DNA of 64,000 bases from a candidate division KSB1 bacterium (lineage in GTDB: Bacteria; Zhuqueibacterota; Zhuqueibacteria; Residuimicrobiales; Krinioviventaceae): contig JAXHMJ010000004.1 in the NCBI GenBank assembly GCA_034521575.1, forward strand, positions 62,001 to 126,000, read 5' to 3'. Shown here in pieces: positions 1 to 9,931 of this stretch. Every line of letters starts with the position of its first letter. Position 1 is the stretch's first letter. Made by a program: the position numbers and the translations under genes. The notes beneath the pieces are model-generated. The model saw only the letters and a program-made list of their open reading frames with translations, did not search any database and was not told where the DNA came from.

Positions 1-65
1 ATCAACTTTTCAAACGGCCGGTATAATCCGTTCAATATCATCAAATTAAAAGGTTTGAGAGCGCC

Positions 66-3000
66 ATGAAGCGCATAATTGTTTTTTCCCTGATCGCGAT
101 GTTCAGCATCCGGGGCTATTGTCAGACAGGTGATAGCGCAGAAGAAACTTTTTTCACGCCTACAAACATTCATTTCAGCGATATCACATTCAAAGCCGGA
201 ATTTTACCCCACGGTGAACATGACTATGGACACGGGGTCACATTTGCGGATATCAATCATGATCAGCGCCCTGATTTTCTGGTCAGCAACGCCATGCGTG
301 ATATTGAGCTTGATGAGCATCTGTATATGAACCAGGGAAATGCATTTTTTAAAGAGGATGCGTCTGCTCGCGGGCTGAGCGATCCGGGACTGACGCACGC
401 CATGGTCGCTGCTGATTATGATAATGACGGTGACCTGGACCTGTTCTTTTCCAATATGACCATGTACCACGACGGGCACGGCGGATACGGTCACAATGTA
501 TTTTACCGCAATAACGGAGAGGGATATTTTACAGACAAAACGGATGCGGTTGGACTGTCAACGCAGCGCAATGACACCCGCGGGGCCGTGGCATTTGACG
601 CGGACAATGACGGCTGGCTGGACATCTTTGCCGCAAACTGGGGACAGCCCTGCGAGCTTTATCTCAACCGCGGCAACGGCCGGTTTCGCCGCGAAAACCG
701 TGGCGCCGAAGGCCCGCAGAATGATGAATCTGCGAAACAGGGGGTGACCGCAGCGGACTTTGACAACGACGGTGACATTGACCTCTATGTCTGCCGACGC
801 GAAACCGGCAACTGGCTGCTGGTCAACGGCGGCGGCGGTTATTTCAGCGAACGCGCAGCGGATTATCAAATCGATGTGGAGGGCCGTTCACACGGCGCTG
901 TATTTGTGGATATCGACAGGGACGCAGATCTGGATCTGTTTATCGTCAATTACCGAACGCCGCGCGCACCGCTGCCGTTTCTGAATGTATTTATCAACAA
1001 CGGTGACGGAACGTTCACAGACCGCACGCAAGCGTACAATATACGGGTTAGCGGCTACAGTGTGGTGTTTGGGGATGTTGATAATGACGGGGATTTTGAT
1101 ATGCTGCTGGTCAAAAATCCGGACAAAGATCCGGGAGCACGGCCTGCTCTTTATTTAAATGATGGAAACGGCAATCTTACCCTCCTCGCTTCCAGCGGTG
1201 TGGAGATGCCGGTTCAGGATCCGCGCGGCGCCGGATACGCGGATATTGATCACGACGGCGATATTGATTTTTTCATCGCCTGCAAAGATGGACAGAATTA
1301 TTTATTGAGAAACGATCTTGAGAGCAGCAATCATTATCTGGATATATTGTGCTATGGCCCACAGGGTGATTACGGCGGATTCGGAACCAAAGTCTGGATT
1401 TACGAACCCGGGCATCTGGGTGACGATACGCATCTGATTGCGTATCAGGAATCGATTTCCCAATACGCTTATCTGTGTCAAAACCAGACCGCCCTGCATT
1501 TCGGACTGGGACAACATATTTGCTGCGATATCAAAATAATTCTCACCGACGGCAGTGTGCATACGTTTGAAGCTATTAAAGCCGATCAACGGTTTGTGTT
1601 TCACGGTCCCGCGGATCTGAATTACGAATCCGGCAATGACCAGCACGGCTGGATTGAGCGTCAATTCCCCGAAGCTCTGGTGGTACGCGTCACTCGTCAG
1701 AACGAGGTGGTTGCAGATGCACGCGTCACCTTTACCCCGCAAAACGGCGGACGTATGCTCGAGTCACAGCCCGTTATAACCGGTAAAAACGGATATGCGG
1801 CAGCGCATTTCATGGCCGGATCCCGAGATGATGAATATCATATCAAAGCGACCTGTGATCAGACGCAGGATCAAGAGGTCTTTTTTTCTGTCACAGCAAC
1901 ACGTCCTCCGGTGCAGCTGGTCAAACTGGACGGGGAAGACCAAACAGGCCGGGTTGCCGAACCGCTGCCCGTCCCTTTGAGCGTCAGGACAGAACATCCG
2001 GACGGACGCCGGGTGACGGGACAGCCGGTGCGGTTCAATGCGGTTCCGGGCAGCGGTTCATTCACAGACCGGACCGTGCTGCAGGTAAAAACAGACAGCC
2101 TGGGAATCGCTTCTGCCAACTGGACCCTGGGAGAACAAAGCGGATTCCAGACCGTGACAGCCTCTATTGATACAGAAACGGTCTCTTTTACAGCAAACGC
2201 ACAACCGCAAAATCCATATCAGATTGTATCCGAATTTGATCCCGACCGTCCGCGCCAGGCGGCAGAAACCTATCCGGTCCTCTGCCGGGTCACCGATCAA
2301 TACAACAATCCGATAGTCGGTCATGCGGTTCAATATCAGATCATATCCGGTACGGGCCATATCAAGCATCAGAGCTCTGTGATTGATTTTACAGATTCAA
2401 CGGGACATACCACTGCGGACTGGTTTCTGGGCGGAAATTATCAGGAGCAAACTGTTATCCGGATCGCAAGCAGTTTCGATGAGGAACCGCTGGTGAATTC
2501 ACCACTGCGCCTAAAACTCTCACACATAACACCGCCCTCCTTCGGGCAATCCACAATTACAGCAACAGACAGCATCATCGCCGACGGCAATGACCATACA
2601 GAACTATTAGTGGCGCTGAAAAATGATTCAGGTGTGGCGCTTTCGAGTTATCCGATCACCATTAAAGTCAGCGGTTCGCAAAATCAACTGCACATCAGTG
2701 ATTCTCTGACGGATGAACAAGGGTTGGTTCACGCGCAATTGTCCAGTACAACGACAGAGCGTAAAATGATCACAGCCCGTATCGATAAACCCGGGATTGC
2801 GGTTCCGGACACAGAGTTTGTGACATTCATTTCTTCGCCTCTGGATTCATTTTTTCTGGTCAAGATAAACGGAGACAATCAACAGGATACAGTCCAACAT
2901 CGTTTGCCAAAACCGCTCTCAGTGCAGGTAATCAATGCCAATCAAGAACCGATACCGGGTCAGCCGGTGGTATTTTACAGGGTAAAAGGAAACGGTCATT

Positions 3001-4058
3001 TTGACGAAGATAGTCTGGTTACGGTTGCCAGTGACAGCAATGGTCTGGCACAGACAAATTATACACTGGGGACTCGTTCCGGTGTCCATAGTGATTCTGT
3101 AACCGCAACATTGAACAATAGCATCGGATTTCATGCCTCTGCCCTGCCGGACACTCCGGATCGATTACTGAACCTAACGCCTGATACATTATATTGCCGG
3201 GCTACGAGCCGACTTTTACATCCGTTCCGCGTCCAGATCATAGACCGCTATGGCAATCCGCTTTCTGGAGAAAAAATCCAATTTTCGGCACCATCCGGCG
3301 GTATGTTCATTGACGACAGTTTGCAACTCACAAATTCAGCGGGGGTGGGTTCATGCCGAATCCATTGTATAGACCGGGGCGGGGTTTACCAGTTCACAGC
3401 TCATACCTCGGATAGTTTAATCACACGCCTGACCGTGATCGTCAATGATCCGTATCATGTATTCAAAAACCGGTCACCCGACACAGTGTATGCCGACAGC
3501 CTGAATCAGATTGCCACGCTGGCAGCGCGAATCACACGACGAGACCGCAGTCCGTTGCCTGGCGTGACGGTAACATTCTCGCGCCTCGAAGGAACCGCCG
3601 AGTTTCACTCAGACTCGCTGTGTACAACGGATTCGACCGGCACAGCCACTTGTCGGGTCGGATTGGTACATCCCTGCCGTTCAGCTGTGTTCCGGGCCAA
3701 AACTCAACTGGACACGATACTGTTTGCTTTGGTGCATCGTAATAGTTTATCAGTTCATGATGATAATCCAGAGTCTGCCAATCAGGTACGCCTGCACTCG
3801 GCTTACCCCAATCCGTTCAATTCCCGAACAGTTATTTCATTTGAATTGCCCGTGTCAACCCGTGTCACACTGGCGCTCTATAACATCAAAGGCCGGTTAA
3901 TTGCAACTCTGATCGACCGGAATATGCAGTCCGGTTTTCATTCCCTGACCTTTGATGCCCTAAATGATCAAGGTGTCCACTTGTCATCCGGTCTGTATTA
4001 TCTGGTGCTGCGGACACCGGAATCCCGCAAGCACCGCCCGATACTGTTTCTGAAATAG
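66..4058 (+). CDS. Secreted FG-GAP/ASPIC repeat protein with Ig-like domains and T9SS sorting domain
   Basis: A 1330-residue exported protein. Residues 1-20 form a signal peptide ending in GYCQ. Residues about 55-410 hold repeated FG-GAP/VCBS blades with Asp-rich calcium loops (for example DYDNDGDLDL, DFDNDGDIDL, DVDNDGDFDM). Residues about 420-510 match the ASPIC/UnbV domain (GGFGTKVWIY, then ALHFGLGQ). Several invasin-like Ig domains follow at about 540-1220. The C-terminus (about 1250-1330) starts with AYPNPFNSRTVISFELP and ends GLYYLVLRTPESRK, the usual type IX secretion sorting domain. A surface-anchored or released adhesin or polymer-binding role is inferred. The start follows an AGAGCGCC stretch without a clear ribosome site, but the signal peptide fixes it well. 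Confidence 0.9.
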   Translation: MKRIIVFSLIAMFSIRGYCQTGDSAEETFFTPTNIHFSDITFKAGILPHGEHDYGHGVTFADINHDQRPDFLVSNAMRDIELDEHLYMNQGNAFFKEDASARGLSDPGLTHAMVAADYDNDGDLDLFFSNMTMYHDGHGGYGHNVFYRNNGEGYFTDKTDAVGLSTQRNDTRGAVAFDADNDGWLDIFAANWGQPCELYLNRGNGRFRRENRGAEGPQNDESAKQGVTAADFDNDGDIDLYVCRRETGNWLLVNGGGGYFSERAADYQIDVEGRSHGAVFVDIDRDADLDLFIVNYRTPRAPLPFLNVFINNGDGTFTDRTQAYNIRVSGYSVVFGDVDNDGDFDMLLVKNPDKDPGARPALYLNDGNGNLTLLASSGVEMPVQDPRGAGYADIDHDGDIDFFIACKDGQNYLLRNDLESSNHYLDILCYGPQGDYGGFGTKVWIYEPGHLGDDTHLIAYQESISQYAYLCQNQTALHFGLGQHICCDIKIILTDGSVHTFEAIKADQRFVFHGPADLNYESGNDQHGWIERQFPEALVVRVTRQNEVVADARVTFTPQNGGRMLESQPVITGKNGYAAAHFMAGSRDDEYHIKATCDQTQDQEVFFSVTATRPPVQLVKLDGEDQTGRVAEPLPVPLSVRTEHPDGRRVTGQPVRFNAVPGSGSFTDRTVLQVKTDSLGIASANWTLGEQSGFQTVTASIDTETVSFTANAQPQNPYQIVSEFDPDRPRQAAETYPVLCRVTDQYNNPIVGHAVQYQIISGTGHIKHQSSVIDFTDSTGHTTADWFLGGNYQEQTVIRIASSFDEEPLVNSPLRLKLSHITPPSFGQSTITATDSIIADGNDHTELLVALKNDSGVALSSYPITIKVSGSQNQLHISDSLTDEQGLVHAQLSSTTTERKMITARIDKPGIAVPDTEFVTFISSPLDSFFLVKINGDNQQDTVQHRLPKPLSVQVINANQEPIPGQPVVFYRVKGNGHFDEDSLVTVASDSNGLAQTNYTLGTRSGVHSDSVTATLNNSIGFHASALPDTPDRLLNLTPDTLYCRATSRLLHPFRVQIIDRYGNPLSGEKIQFSAPSGGMFIDDSLQLTNSAGVGSCRIHCIDRGGVYQFTAHTSDSLITRLTVIVNDPYHVFKNRSPDTVYADSLNQIATLAARITRRDRSPLPGVTVTFSRLEGTAEFHSDSLCTTDSTGTATCRVGLVHPCRSAVFRAKTQLDTILFALVHRNSLSVHDDNPESANQVRLHSAYPNPFNSRTVISFELPVSTRVTLALYNIKGRLIATLIDRNMQSGFHSLTFDALNDQGVHLSSGLYYLVLRTPESRKHRPILFLK

Positions 4059-4143
4059 CTGCCGCTTGCCGCATGGGGATTCACCAAGACGTGCAACGCC
4101 TGTACCGGAATGAAAGCCCGGCCGCACCATCCAGTCGGAGCGT

Positions 4144-4413
4144 TTACTCGAACAAACTACCCTGAACCGAACGCTTTTCCTCGCGCTCAATGCGTTCCAG
4201 TTCAGAAATCCGGTCCTCGAGCTCGGTGATAAGCTGCATCTGTTCTCCGGACATCAGTTTGGTGGCAAACTCTTTTTCCAGCAGTTCAAGCGTTTCATCC
4301 AGATTGGACGATTTGTAGCGCAACAGATCCAGATCTGTGAAATTTGACCAGTATTTATTCCAGTTCGGTAGATGTCGTTTTTGTTTAGACTTTCGTTCAG
4401 CTGCCATTCCCAT
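4144..4413 (-). CDS. Hypothetical 89-residue protein, third gene of the lexA operon
   Basis: I do not recognise this protein. It is charged and mostly helical. The N-terminus is basic (ERKSKQKRHLPNWNKYW) and residues 45-85 look like a short coiled coil rich in Glu, Leu and Arg (LITELEDRISELERIERE). The tail VQGSLFE is a plausible short linear motif. The start has a good ribosome site (AAAGGAG about 6 bases before the ATG). It lies 26 bases downstream of the 126-residue gene and on the same strand as lexA, so it is probably co-transcribed and damage-inducible. That regulation is inference from position only. Confidence 0.6.
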   Translation of the reverse strand: MGMAAERKSKQKRHLPNWNKYWSNFTDLDLLRYKSSNLDETLELLEKEFATKLMSGEQMQLITELEDRISELERIEREEKRSVQGSLFE

Positions 4414-4439
4414 GTTGATCTCCTTTTAATACATTCAGA

Positions 4440-4820
4440 TTACGCGGCTTCTACCAATGGTTGTTCCTGATTATAATCTTGTTTGTGCTCTGCTTCATAT
4501 TCATTCAACAAAGACAGCATCAGAGCTCGATAGGTTTTCAGGTCATGATGCCAATTAATCAAATTGCTTCTTACAATGCTATCTTGCAAATATTTGTTTT
4601 GAATATCCGTATCAATACGGCTCCATAGCTCGTTGAGCATAGAGGCTGTATTGGCGTGATTCATATGCACATAGGACATAAAGTGTTCGTAGGAATAATT
4701 CTTTTCATTGAATTTTTTGCTCAATTCAGAAACCAGGTTCTGCATTTCTGTTACGGGATCCAGCAGGGTATCAAGCCAGTCCGGCAGAGACAAAGACTTT
4801 GCAGTTTCGGCTCGTTTCAT
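4440..4820 (-). CDS. Hypothetical 126-residue protein, second gene of the lexA operon
   Basis: No family recognised. The protein is predicted mainly helical and soluble, with residues LPDWLDTLLDPVTEMQ near the start and an acidic tail EQPLVEAA. It has no signal peptide and no Cys-rich or nuclease motif that I can see. A strong ribosome site (AGGAGG, 7 bases before the ATG) and a gap of only 11 bases from the lexA stop support translation as part of one lexA transcript. It is not ImuA, SulA or DinB-like by eye. A role in the SOS response is inferred from operon position alone. Confidence 0.65.
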   Translation of the reverse strand: MKRAETAKSLSLPDWLDTLLDPVTEMQNLVSELSKKFNEKNYSYEHFMSYVHMNHANTASMLNELWSRIDTDIQNKYLQDSIVRSNLINWHHDLKTYRALMLSLLNEYEAEHKQDYNQEQPLVEAA

Positions 4821-4831
4821 AAAATCACCTC

Positions 4832-5455
4832 CTAATATTTCCTCAACAGTCCGCGCACCAACCCGATCACGGAAAAATTTGGATGATCGCGGTCAATATA
4901 TATCGGCTGCATGGTCGGATTTTCCGGCTGCAGTCGAATTCTGTCATGTTCTTTGTAAAAGCGTTTCACGGTCGCTTCATCATCGAGCAGCGCAATAACA
5001 ATATCGCCGTTGTGACAGGACTGGGTCTGTTTGACCACAATAATATCCCCGTCGCGGATATCCGCGTCGATCATGCTCTGACCTTTGACACGCAGTAAAA
5101 ACGTATCCTCATCGCCGGCCCATTCTTCATCCAGCATCATTTCACCTTCTTTATCTTCATACGCCAGCTGCGGCATGCCGGCCTGCACCTGACCGAGAAT
5201 GGGGTAACTTTTTGCACCGCTGCGCGCCTCAAAATCCGGATTTGTATCCACAAGATTCAAAGAACGGGACTTGCCGTCGGTTTTGGTCAAATAGCCCTTT
5301 TCCCGCAAAACCTTGAGTATTTTATGAATCCCGGCGGTTGAGGACTGGCCGAACACATCCGCCAGTTCACGCACCGTCGGCGAATAGCCGTAATCCGTCT
5401 GATAGCTGCGCACGGCCTCGAGCACTTGCGCCTGTTTTGTCGTCAAATCATCCAT
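4832..5455 (-). CDS. lexA: LexA repressor (SOS response)
   Basis: A 207-residue LexA. The N-terminal winged helix-turn-helix (about 1-70) includes the stretch TPTVRELADVFGQSSTAGIH. The self-cleavage site is the Ala-Gly in GQVQAGMP. The S24 peptidase domain carries the catalytic Ser in VKGQSMIDADIRDGDI and the catalytic Lys in ATVKRFYKE. RecA-stimulated autocleavage would release DNA-damage genes. Two unknown small genes follow at 11 and 26 bases. A dyad operator overlaps its own promoter, so autoregulation is likely. Confidence 0.96.
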   Translation of the reverse strand: MDDLTTKQAQVLEAVRSYQTDYGYSPTVRELADVFGQSSTAGIHKILKVLREKGYLTKTDGKSRSLNLVDTNPDFEARSGAKSYPILGQVQAGMPQLAYEDKEGEMMLDEEWAGDEDTFLLRVKGQSMIDADIRDGDIIVVKQTQSCHNGDIVIALLDDEATVKRFYKEHDRIRLQPENPTMQPIYIDRDHPNFSVIGLVRGLLRKY

Positions 5456-5469
5456 AAGGTGAACAAACC

Positions 5470-5503
5470 ATCTTTAAAGTGAACGTTTGTTTACCCTAAA
5501 GAT
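5470..5503. promoter_or_regulatory. Probable LexA operator (nested dyad)
   Basis: Inner arms GTGAAC (5479-5484) and GTTTAC (5489-5494) are separated by 4 bases. Outer arms ATCTTTA (5470-5476) and TAAAGAT (5497-5503) share exactly the same centre (5486.5). It lies 15 bases before the lexA start and overlaps the -10 element. It resembles the GAAC-N4-GTTC type of SOS box. A second GTGAACAAAC copy lies at 5459-5468. Confidence 0.7.
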
Positions 5504-5527
5504 AACATATTATCACCTATTTGTCAA
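5499..5527 (-). promoter_or_regulatory. lexA promoter, sigma-70 type
   Basis: Reading the minus strand, TTGACA (5527-5522) is followed by 17 bases and then TATCTT (5504-5499). The -10 element overlaps the outer arm of the dyad, so bound LexA would block it. Confidence 0.65.
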
Positions 5528-5703
5528 GGATTTTTTTAAAATCCGAGTCCAAATCAGGAAAATAAAATTTTTATCATTCAAAACAACACTGCATAATCGC
5601 CCCTGAACTGGACGGATCAGTTCCCATGATACGACAAGGCATATATTTATGATGCATATCCCCATTACCCAAACACAGGAGAATCATATAAAGGAACGTC
5701 ATA

Positions 5704-5937
5704 TTATTCAGATCGCATCATTCTTATATTCTGCAGCTCGGTCTGAAATGTATGCATATCTTTGATGACGATCGCATTCAGACTGTGCAGTGCTTTTTCA
5801 CAGGAATCGGCCGACTCGCCGCCGACAAGCATCGGCATATCACCGGACAGCAGACGCTTCAAACGTAAAAGCCGGGCGGCAATATCCGGATCTGCCGGCG
5901 GGAAAATAAAACTTGCAACAAGCGCTGCCGCATCCAT
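5704..5937 (-). CDS. Doubtful hypothetical 77-residue ORF
   Basis: An open frame with reasonable composition (an Ala-rich start, then RLLRLKRLLSGDMPMLVGG) but no recognised family and no ribosome site before the ATG. It is the only candidate in the interval between lexA and the next gene. It could be a real small gene, the remnant of one, or chance. Confidence 0.25.
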   Translation of the reverse strand: MDAAALVASFIFPPADPDIAARLLRLKRLLSGDMPMLVGGESADSCEKALHSLNAIVIKDMHTFQTELQNIRMMRSE

Positions 5938-6023
5938 CTGCTGATTTGATCGGGCGGCTTTTTAATTTGCATAATAGCTGTCAGAACATTACATTAAAAC
6001 AAAAATTAGCAATAGGTCCACAC

Positions 6024-6898
6024 ATGCGCCTGATCCTCATATTCATATTGTTGAGTGTCGCTGCACTCACGGCACAGGAACTTGAAGAATATACACTGTT
6101 CGGCATGCTGCAAACAGCGCAGCTGAGTGAAATAAGCGGCATTGAACGGTCAGCACAATCGGATACCGTCCTGTGGGGCATCAATGACAGCGGCAACGCT
6201 CCCAACCTGTATGCTTTTTCAAAGACCGGAGTTCAGAGATCCTTTACGATAGAACATGCTGAAAACAGGGATTGGGAAGACCTGTCCGCGTTTCGCCGGA
6301 AGGGTCAGTCTTTTTTGATCATCGCGGACATTGGAGACAACAGAGCCGTGCGGGACCATTGTGTACTTTACATCATCAAAGAACCCGATCTGCGTTCATC
6401 CAGTGATGAAATCACCTTGCAGCAAAAAATCTATTATCAGTATCCGGACGGCCCGCGCGATGCGGAAGGCTTCGCCGTAAATCCGCAAACCCGCTCTATT
6501 CTAATCTGCTCTAAACGCACTATTCCACCTGCTATATACAGACTGCCGCTCGATTTGAGCAGCGACAGCCTGTATACCGCAGAAAAAATTGCCGATCTCA
6601 CAAGTATTCCGCGTCCCAAGATTCCCAGGCTCTGATCGACCGCTATCAGTGGCAGCCGACGGCCATGGATATTGATTCGCGCTCTGAGACTTGCTGCATT
6701 TTAACCTATTCTTATCTACTGGTTTATAGAAAAAACAGCAGCGAATCCTGGGAGCAGGCGGTCCAACGGGCTCCGGCAATCAGACAACTTCCCCTGATGC
6801 AGCAGGCGGAAAGCCTGTGTTTTTCCGATAACGGGCAAAACCTGTTTGTGACCAGCGAAAAAACACCGGCGCCTGTTTTTCGCATTTCAACCCCCTGA
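6024..6898 (+). pseudogene. Secreted beta-propeller-like protein, frameshifted
   Basis: The likely start is ATG 6024, which gives a signal peptide of about 18 residues ending ALTAQ. The mature part holds phrases typical of SMP-30/SdiA-regulated-type propellers: SEISGIERS, WGINDSGNAPNLYAF, DWEDLSAF, IADIGDNRA, and a DAEGFAVNP segment. The first frame stops at 6635. The reading continues one frame over (SQALIDRYQWQPTAMDID) to the stop at 6898, so one indel lies at about 6600-6622. Total length would be about 290 residues. An extracellular role is inferred; the substrate is unknown. The break may be a sequencing error rather than decay. Confidence 0.7.
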
Positions 6899-7154
6899 GC
6901 CCAATTGGCTTGATAAAATGGCAGAACTTGAAATCATAATATGGATTAACTCTTATTTTCTTTGCGGTCTCGGCTCGTTATAGAACCACCCAATTCTTCC
7001 TGTTTTCCCCCACTCTAAAACAAAACCCGGCCGCCGCCCGCTTTGTTGGTTGTCCCCGCCCATTTCATTTGTTAACTATGGTTTACAATAGTTTACAACC
7101 ATTTTTCCTTTCATTTTCGTATTTTACATGGTATTCTAAAGAAAGGACAAATGA

Positions 7155-9765
7155 ATGGTTTCTCGTTTACTATTGGCGATTCTCACACTGACTATGGCAA
7201 GTCACGCGATACCCATTGACACAACCCGCGTTTACACAGACGACGGCAAACGTATTTTTCAAACACAAAAACTAAAGCAAGCTCCAACCATTGACGGCAG
7301 ACTGAATGATGCGTGCTGGCAAAACAGCGTCTGGTCCGGGAATTATACCCAGCAAATCCCAATGGAAGGCGCCCCCCCCACCGCAGAAACCGCTCTGAAT
7401 ATATTGTATGACGACCACAATATTTATGTGGCCATACGCGCGTTTGACGATCCGGACAAAGTGGACCGCTCCGCCAGCCGCAGAGACGGCTTCAGCGGCG
7501 ATATCGTCGGAGTCTGTTTTGACAGCTATTTTGACCACCGCTCCGGATTTGAATTTAATCTGACAGCCGCCGGCACCAAAATCGATCTGATTCTGATGAA
7601 CCGGGGCATTGATCGCAATTGGAATCCGGTCTGGGAAGGCAAAGTGTCGCACGATGACCGCGGCTGGAGCGCTGAAATGCGAATCCCCTTGAGTCAACTC
7701 CGATATGACGGCGATGAACAGCAAATATGGGGCCTGCATGCCTGGCGCTGGATCAATCGCAACCAGGAGGAAGACCAATGGGCGCTCATTCCGCGCGACA
7801 CCCCCGGACGCCTGTATGACATCGGAGAACTGCACGGCATTCAGAATCTTCCCAAACACCGCCGCATCGAACTGCTGCCCTATGTACGCGGCAAACTGCA
7901 CACATTTGATGCGGACAAGGACAATCCGTTTACAAACGGCCGGGATTTAAACGCCGCTCTGGGGTTGAACGGGAAAATCGGTTTGAGCAGTGATTTTACC
8001 ATGGATTTTACCTTAAATCCGGATTTCGGCCAGGTGGAAGCCGATCCCGCCAATCTGAATCTGAGCGCCTTTGAAACCTTTTTCAGTGAAAAACGCCCCT
8101 TTTTCCTGGAAGGTAAAAATATCATGGACTTTGAGCTGGGCGGAAGTGAGCTCTTTTATTCAAGACGCATCGGCGCCAAACCGGCCTATTCTCCGGATAC
8201 AGAGGATAATGAATATCTGGATACGCCGCAAAACACGTCTATTCTGGGGGCCGTCAAAATGACCGGCAAATCCCGAAACGGATTATCCATTGGTATCATG
8301 GAAAGTGTAACCGGCAAAGAAAAAGCCCGGATCGGAAGCAGGACGGATGAACGAGAGATTACGGTCTCTCCCTTGACCAATTATCTGGTCACCCGGGTTC
8401 AAAAAAATATCAACGACAGCAATACCATGATTGGCGGCATATTAACCGCCACACATCGCGATATTCAGCAAAACCATCTGCTGGAGCTGCCGGATCAGGC
8501 CTGGACCGGCGGACTGGATGTTTTACACTACTGGCATGATAAAACCTATTATATTGACGGCAAAGCCGTGTTCAGTCATATTGACGGTAATCCGTTGGCA
8601 ATACTGGAACGACAGACCTCATCCGCACGCTATTATCAGAGACCGGACGCGGATTATCTCTCTCTGGATTCGAGTCGAACTGATTTGAGCGGCACAGGCG
8701 GTGAACTGGAAATCGGCAAGGGCGGAAACGGAAATTGGCGTTTTGAACTGGAAAGTCAATGGCGCACACCGGGACTGGAGTCTCAATGATCTCGGGTTTA
8801 TGCATACAGCGGATTTTATCAGCGCCGGCGGTGAAATTGAATATAAAAACAATGTCCCCTGGTGGTGGTTCCGGTCTGTATCGGTTTCCGCTTCTCATGA
8901 GCGGCAATGGACGTTCGGCAAAGAACAAATTCACAACGGTACCAATCTCATGCTGAGCGGACGATTGCGCAACAAGTGGAGTGTTTTCATGCGTGTCACA
9001 CGTATGGCTGACGCCATCAACCCACGACTGCTGCGCGGTGGTCCGGCCATGATTCAGGAGGGGCACTGGTGCCGATTTCTCAGAATCGGCACAGACGACG
9101 CCAACAAGGTCAGTGGTGGTTTTGGAATTCACAGCCACCGGCACGACGATGCTCCGGCCTCTCAGACGCTGGACTTTTTCCCTTTCCTCACGTTTAAACC
9201 CACCCCCCAAAGCCGTTTGAGAGCAGAACTCGATTACAGCAAATCCAGAACTCCATTCCAGTATGTGGAAGCTGAAGCGCCGTTGTATGTGCTGGCCCGA
9301 CTGGACCGGGAAACCATCGGTATTACCCTGCGAATGGACCTGTCTATTACCCCGGATTTTACAATCCAGTTTTACGGCAATCCCTATTTCTCAACAGGAC
9401 AATACAGCCGCTTCAAATCCATTGACAATCCACAGGCGGACCGGTACCGGGACCGCTATTCAATACTCGATCAAGAACTGGCCTATTCTTCAGAGGATGA
9501 ACAATTTAAAGTGGATGCAGATCTTGACGGCAGCGCCGATCTCGGTTTCGATGATCCGGATTTCAATTTTGCGGAATTTCGCTCCAATGTTGTAGCGCGC
9601 TGGGAGTTTAAACCCGGCTCTACACTCTTTTTCGTGTATACTCACGGAAGATCGGCCTATGAAACCATAACCCGATCATCGTTTTCTCATAATGTTGACA
9701 ACTTGCTGCATACAAGACCGGATAATATCTTTATCATCAAACTTAATGTGTGGTTTTCAGTTTGA
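7155..9765 (+). CDS. DUF5916 outer-membrane protein with CBM9-like N-terminus (frameshifted)
   Basis: About 870 residues when read through a single indel near 8775. A signal peptide (MVSRLLLAILTLTMASHA) is followed by a carbohydrate-binding family 9-like sandwich (APTIDGRLNDACWQ to about residue 210) and the DUF5916 barrel-like region with the diagnostic DFGQVEADPANLNLSAFE and FFSEKRPFFLEG. The C-terminal half has alternating aromatic strands ending IFIIKLNVWFSV, like an outer-membrane beta-barrel terminus. The ribosome site AAAGGA precedes the ATG. It probably sits in the outer membrane and handles a polymer or peptide; the true function of the family is not settled. Confidence 0.85.
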
Positions 9766-9773
9766 GTCTTTAG

Positions 9774-9811
9774 CATCATTTATCCCGTTTTTCAAAGAGG
9801 AATAAATGATG
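9774..9811. repeat. Inverted repeat after the DUF5916 gene
   Basis: CATCATTTATCC (9774-9785) pairs with GGAATAAATGATG (9799-9811) with one bulged A, so the stem is about 12 bp. There is no T-run directly after it, so a weak or non-classical terminator is the most that can be claimed. Confidence 0.4.
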
Positions 9812-9898
9812 TTCGGCAGGGGGTATATTTGATTTTTTCCACGATGTTATTAACAAATTTGAAAGACGCTTGAATCGGATGGATATTCAGGAAGGAAA

Positions 9899-9923
9899 GC
9901 CGCCTCTGCAGAACAGAGGCGGC
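9899..9923 (-). terminator. Terminator hairpin of the FadL-like gene
   Basis: A perfect 10-bp stem GCCGCCTCTG / CAGAGGCGGC with a 5-base loop, 9 bases after the stop codon on the minus strand and followed there by TTTCCTTCC. The GC-rich stem plus a short T-rich tail fits an intrinsic terminator. Confidence 0.7.
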
Positions 9924-9931
9924 ATATTACT

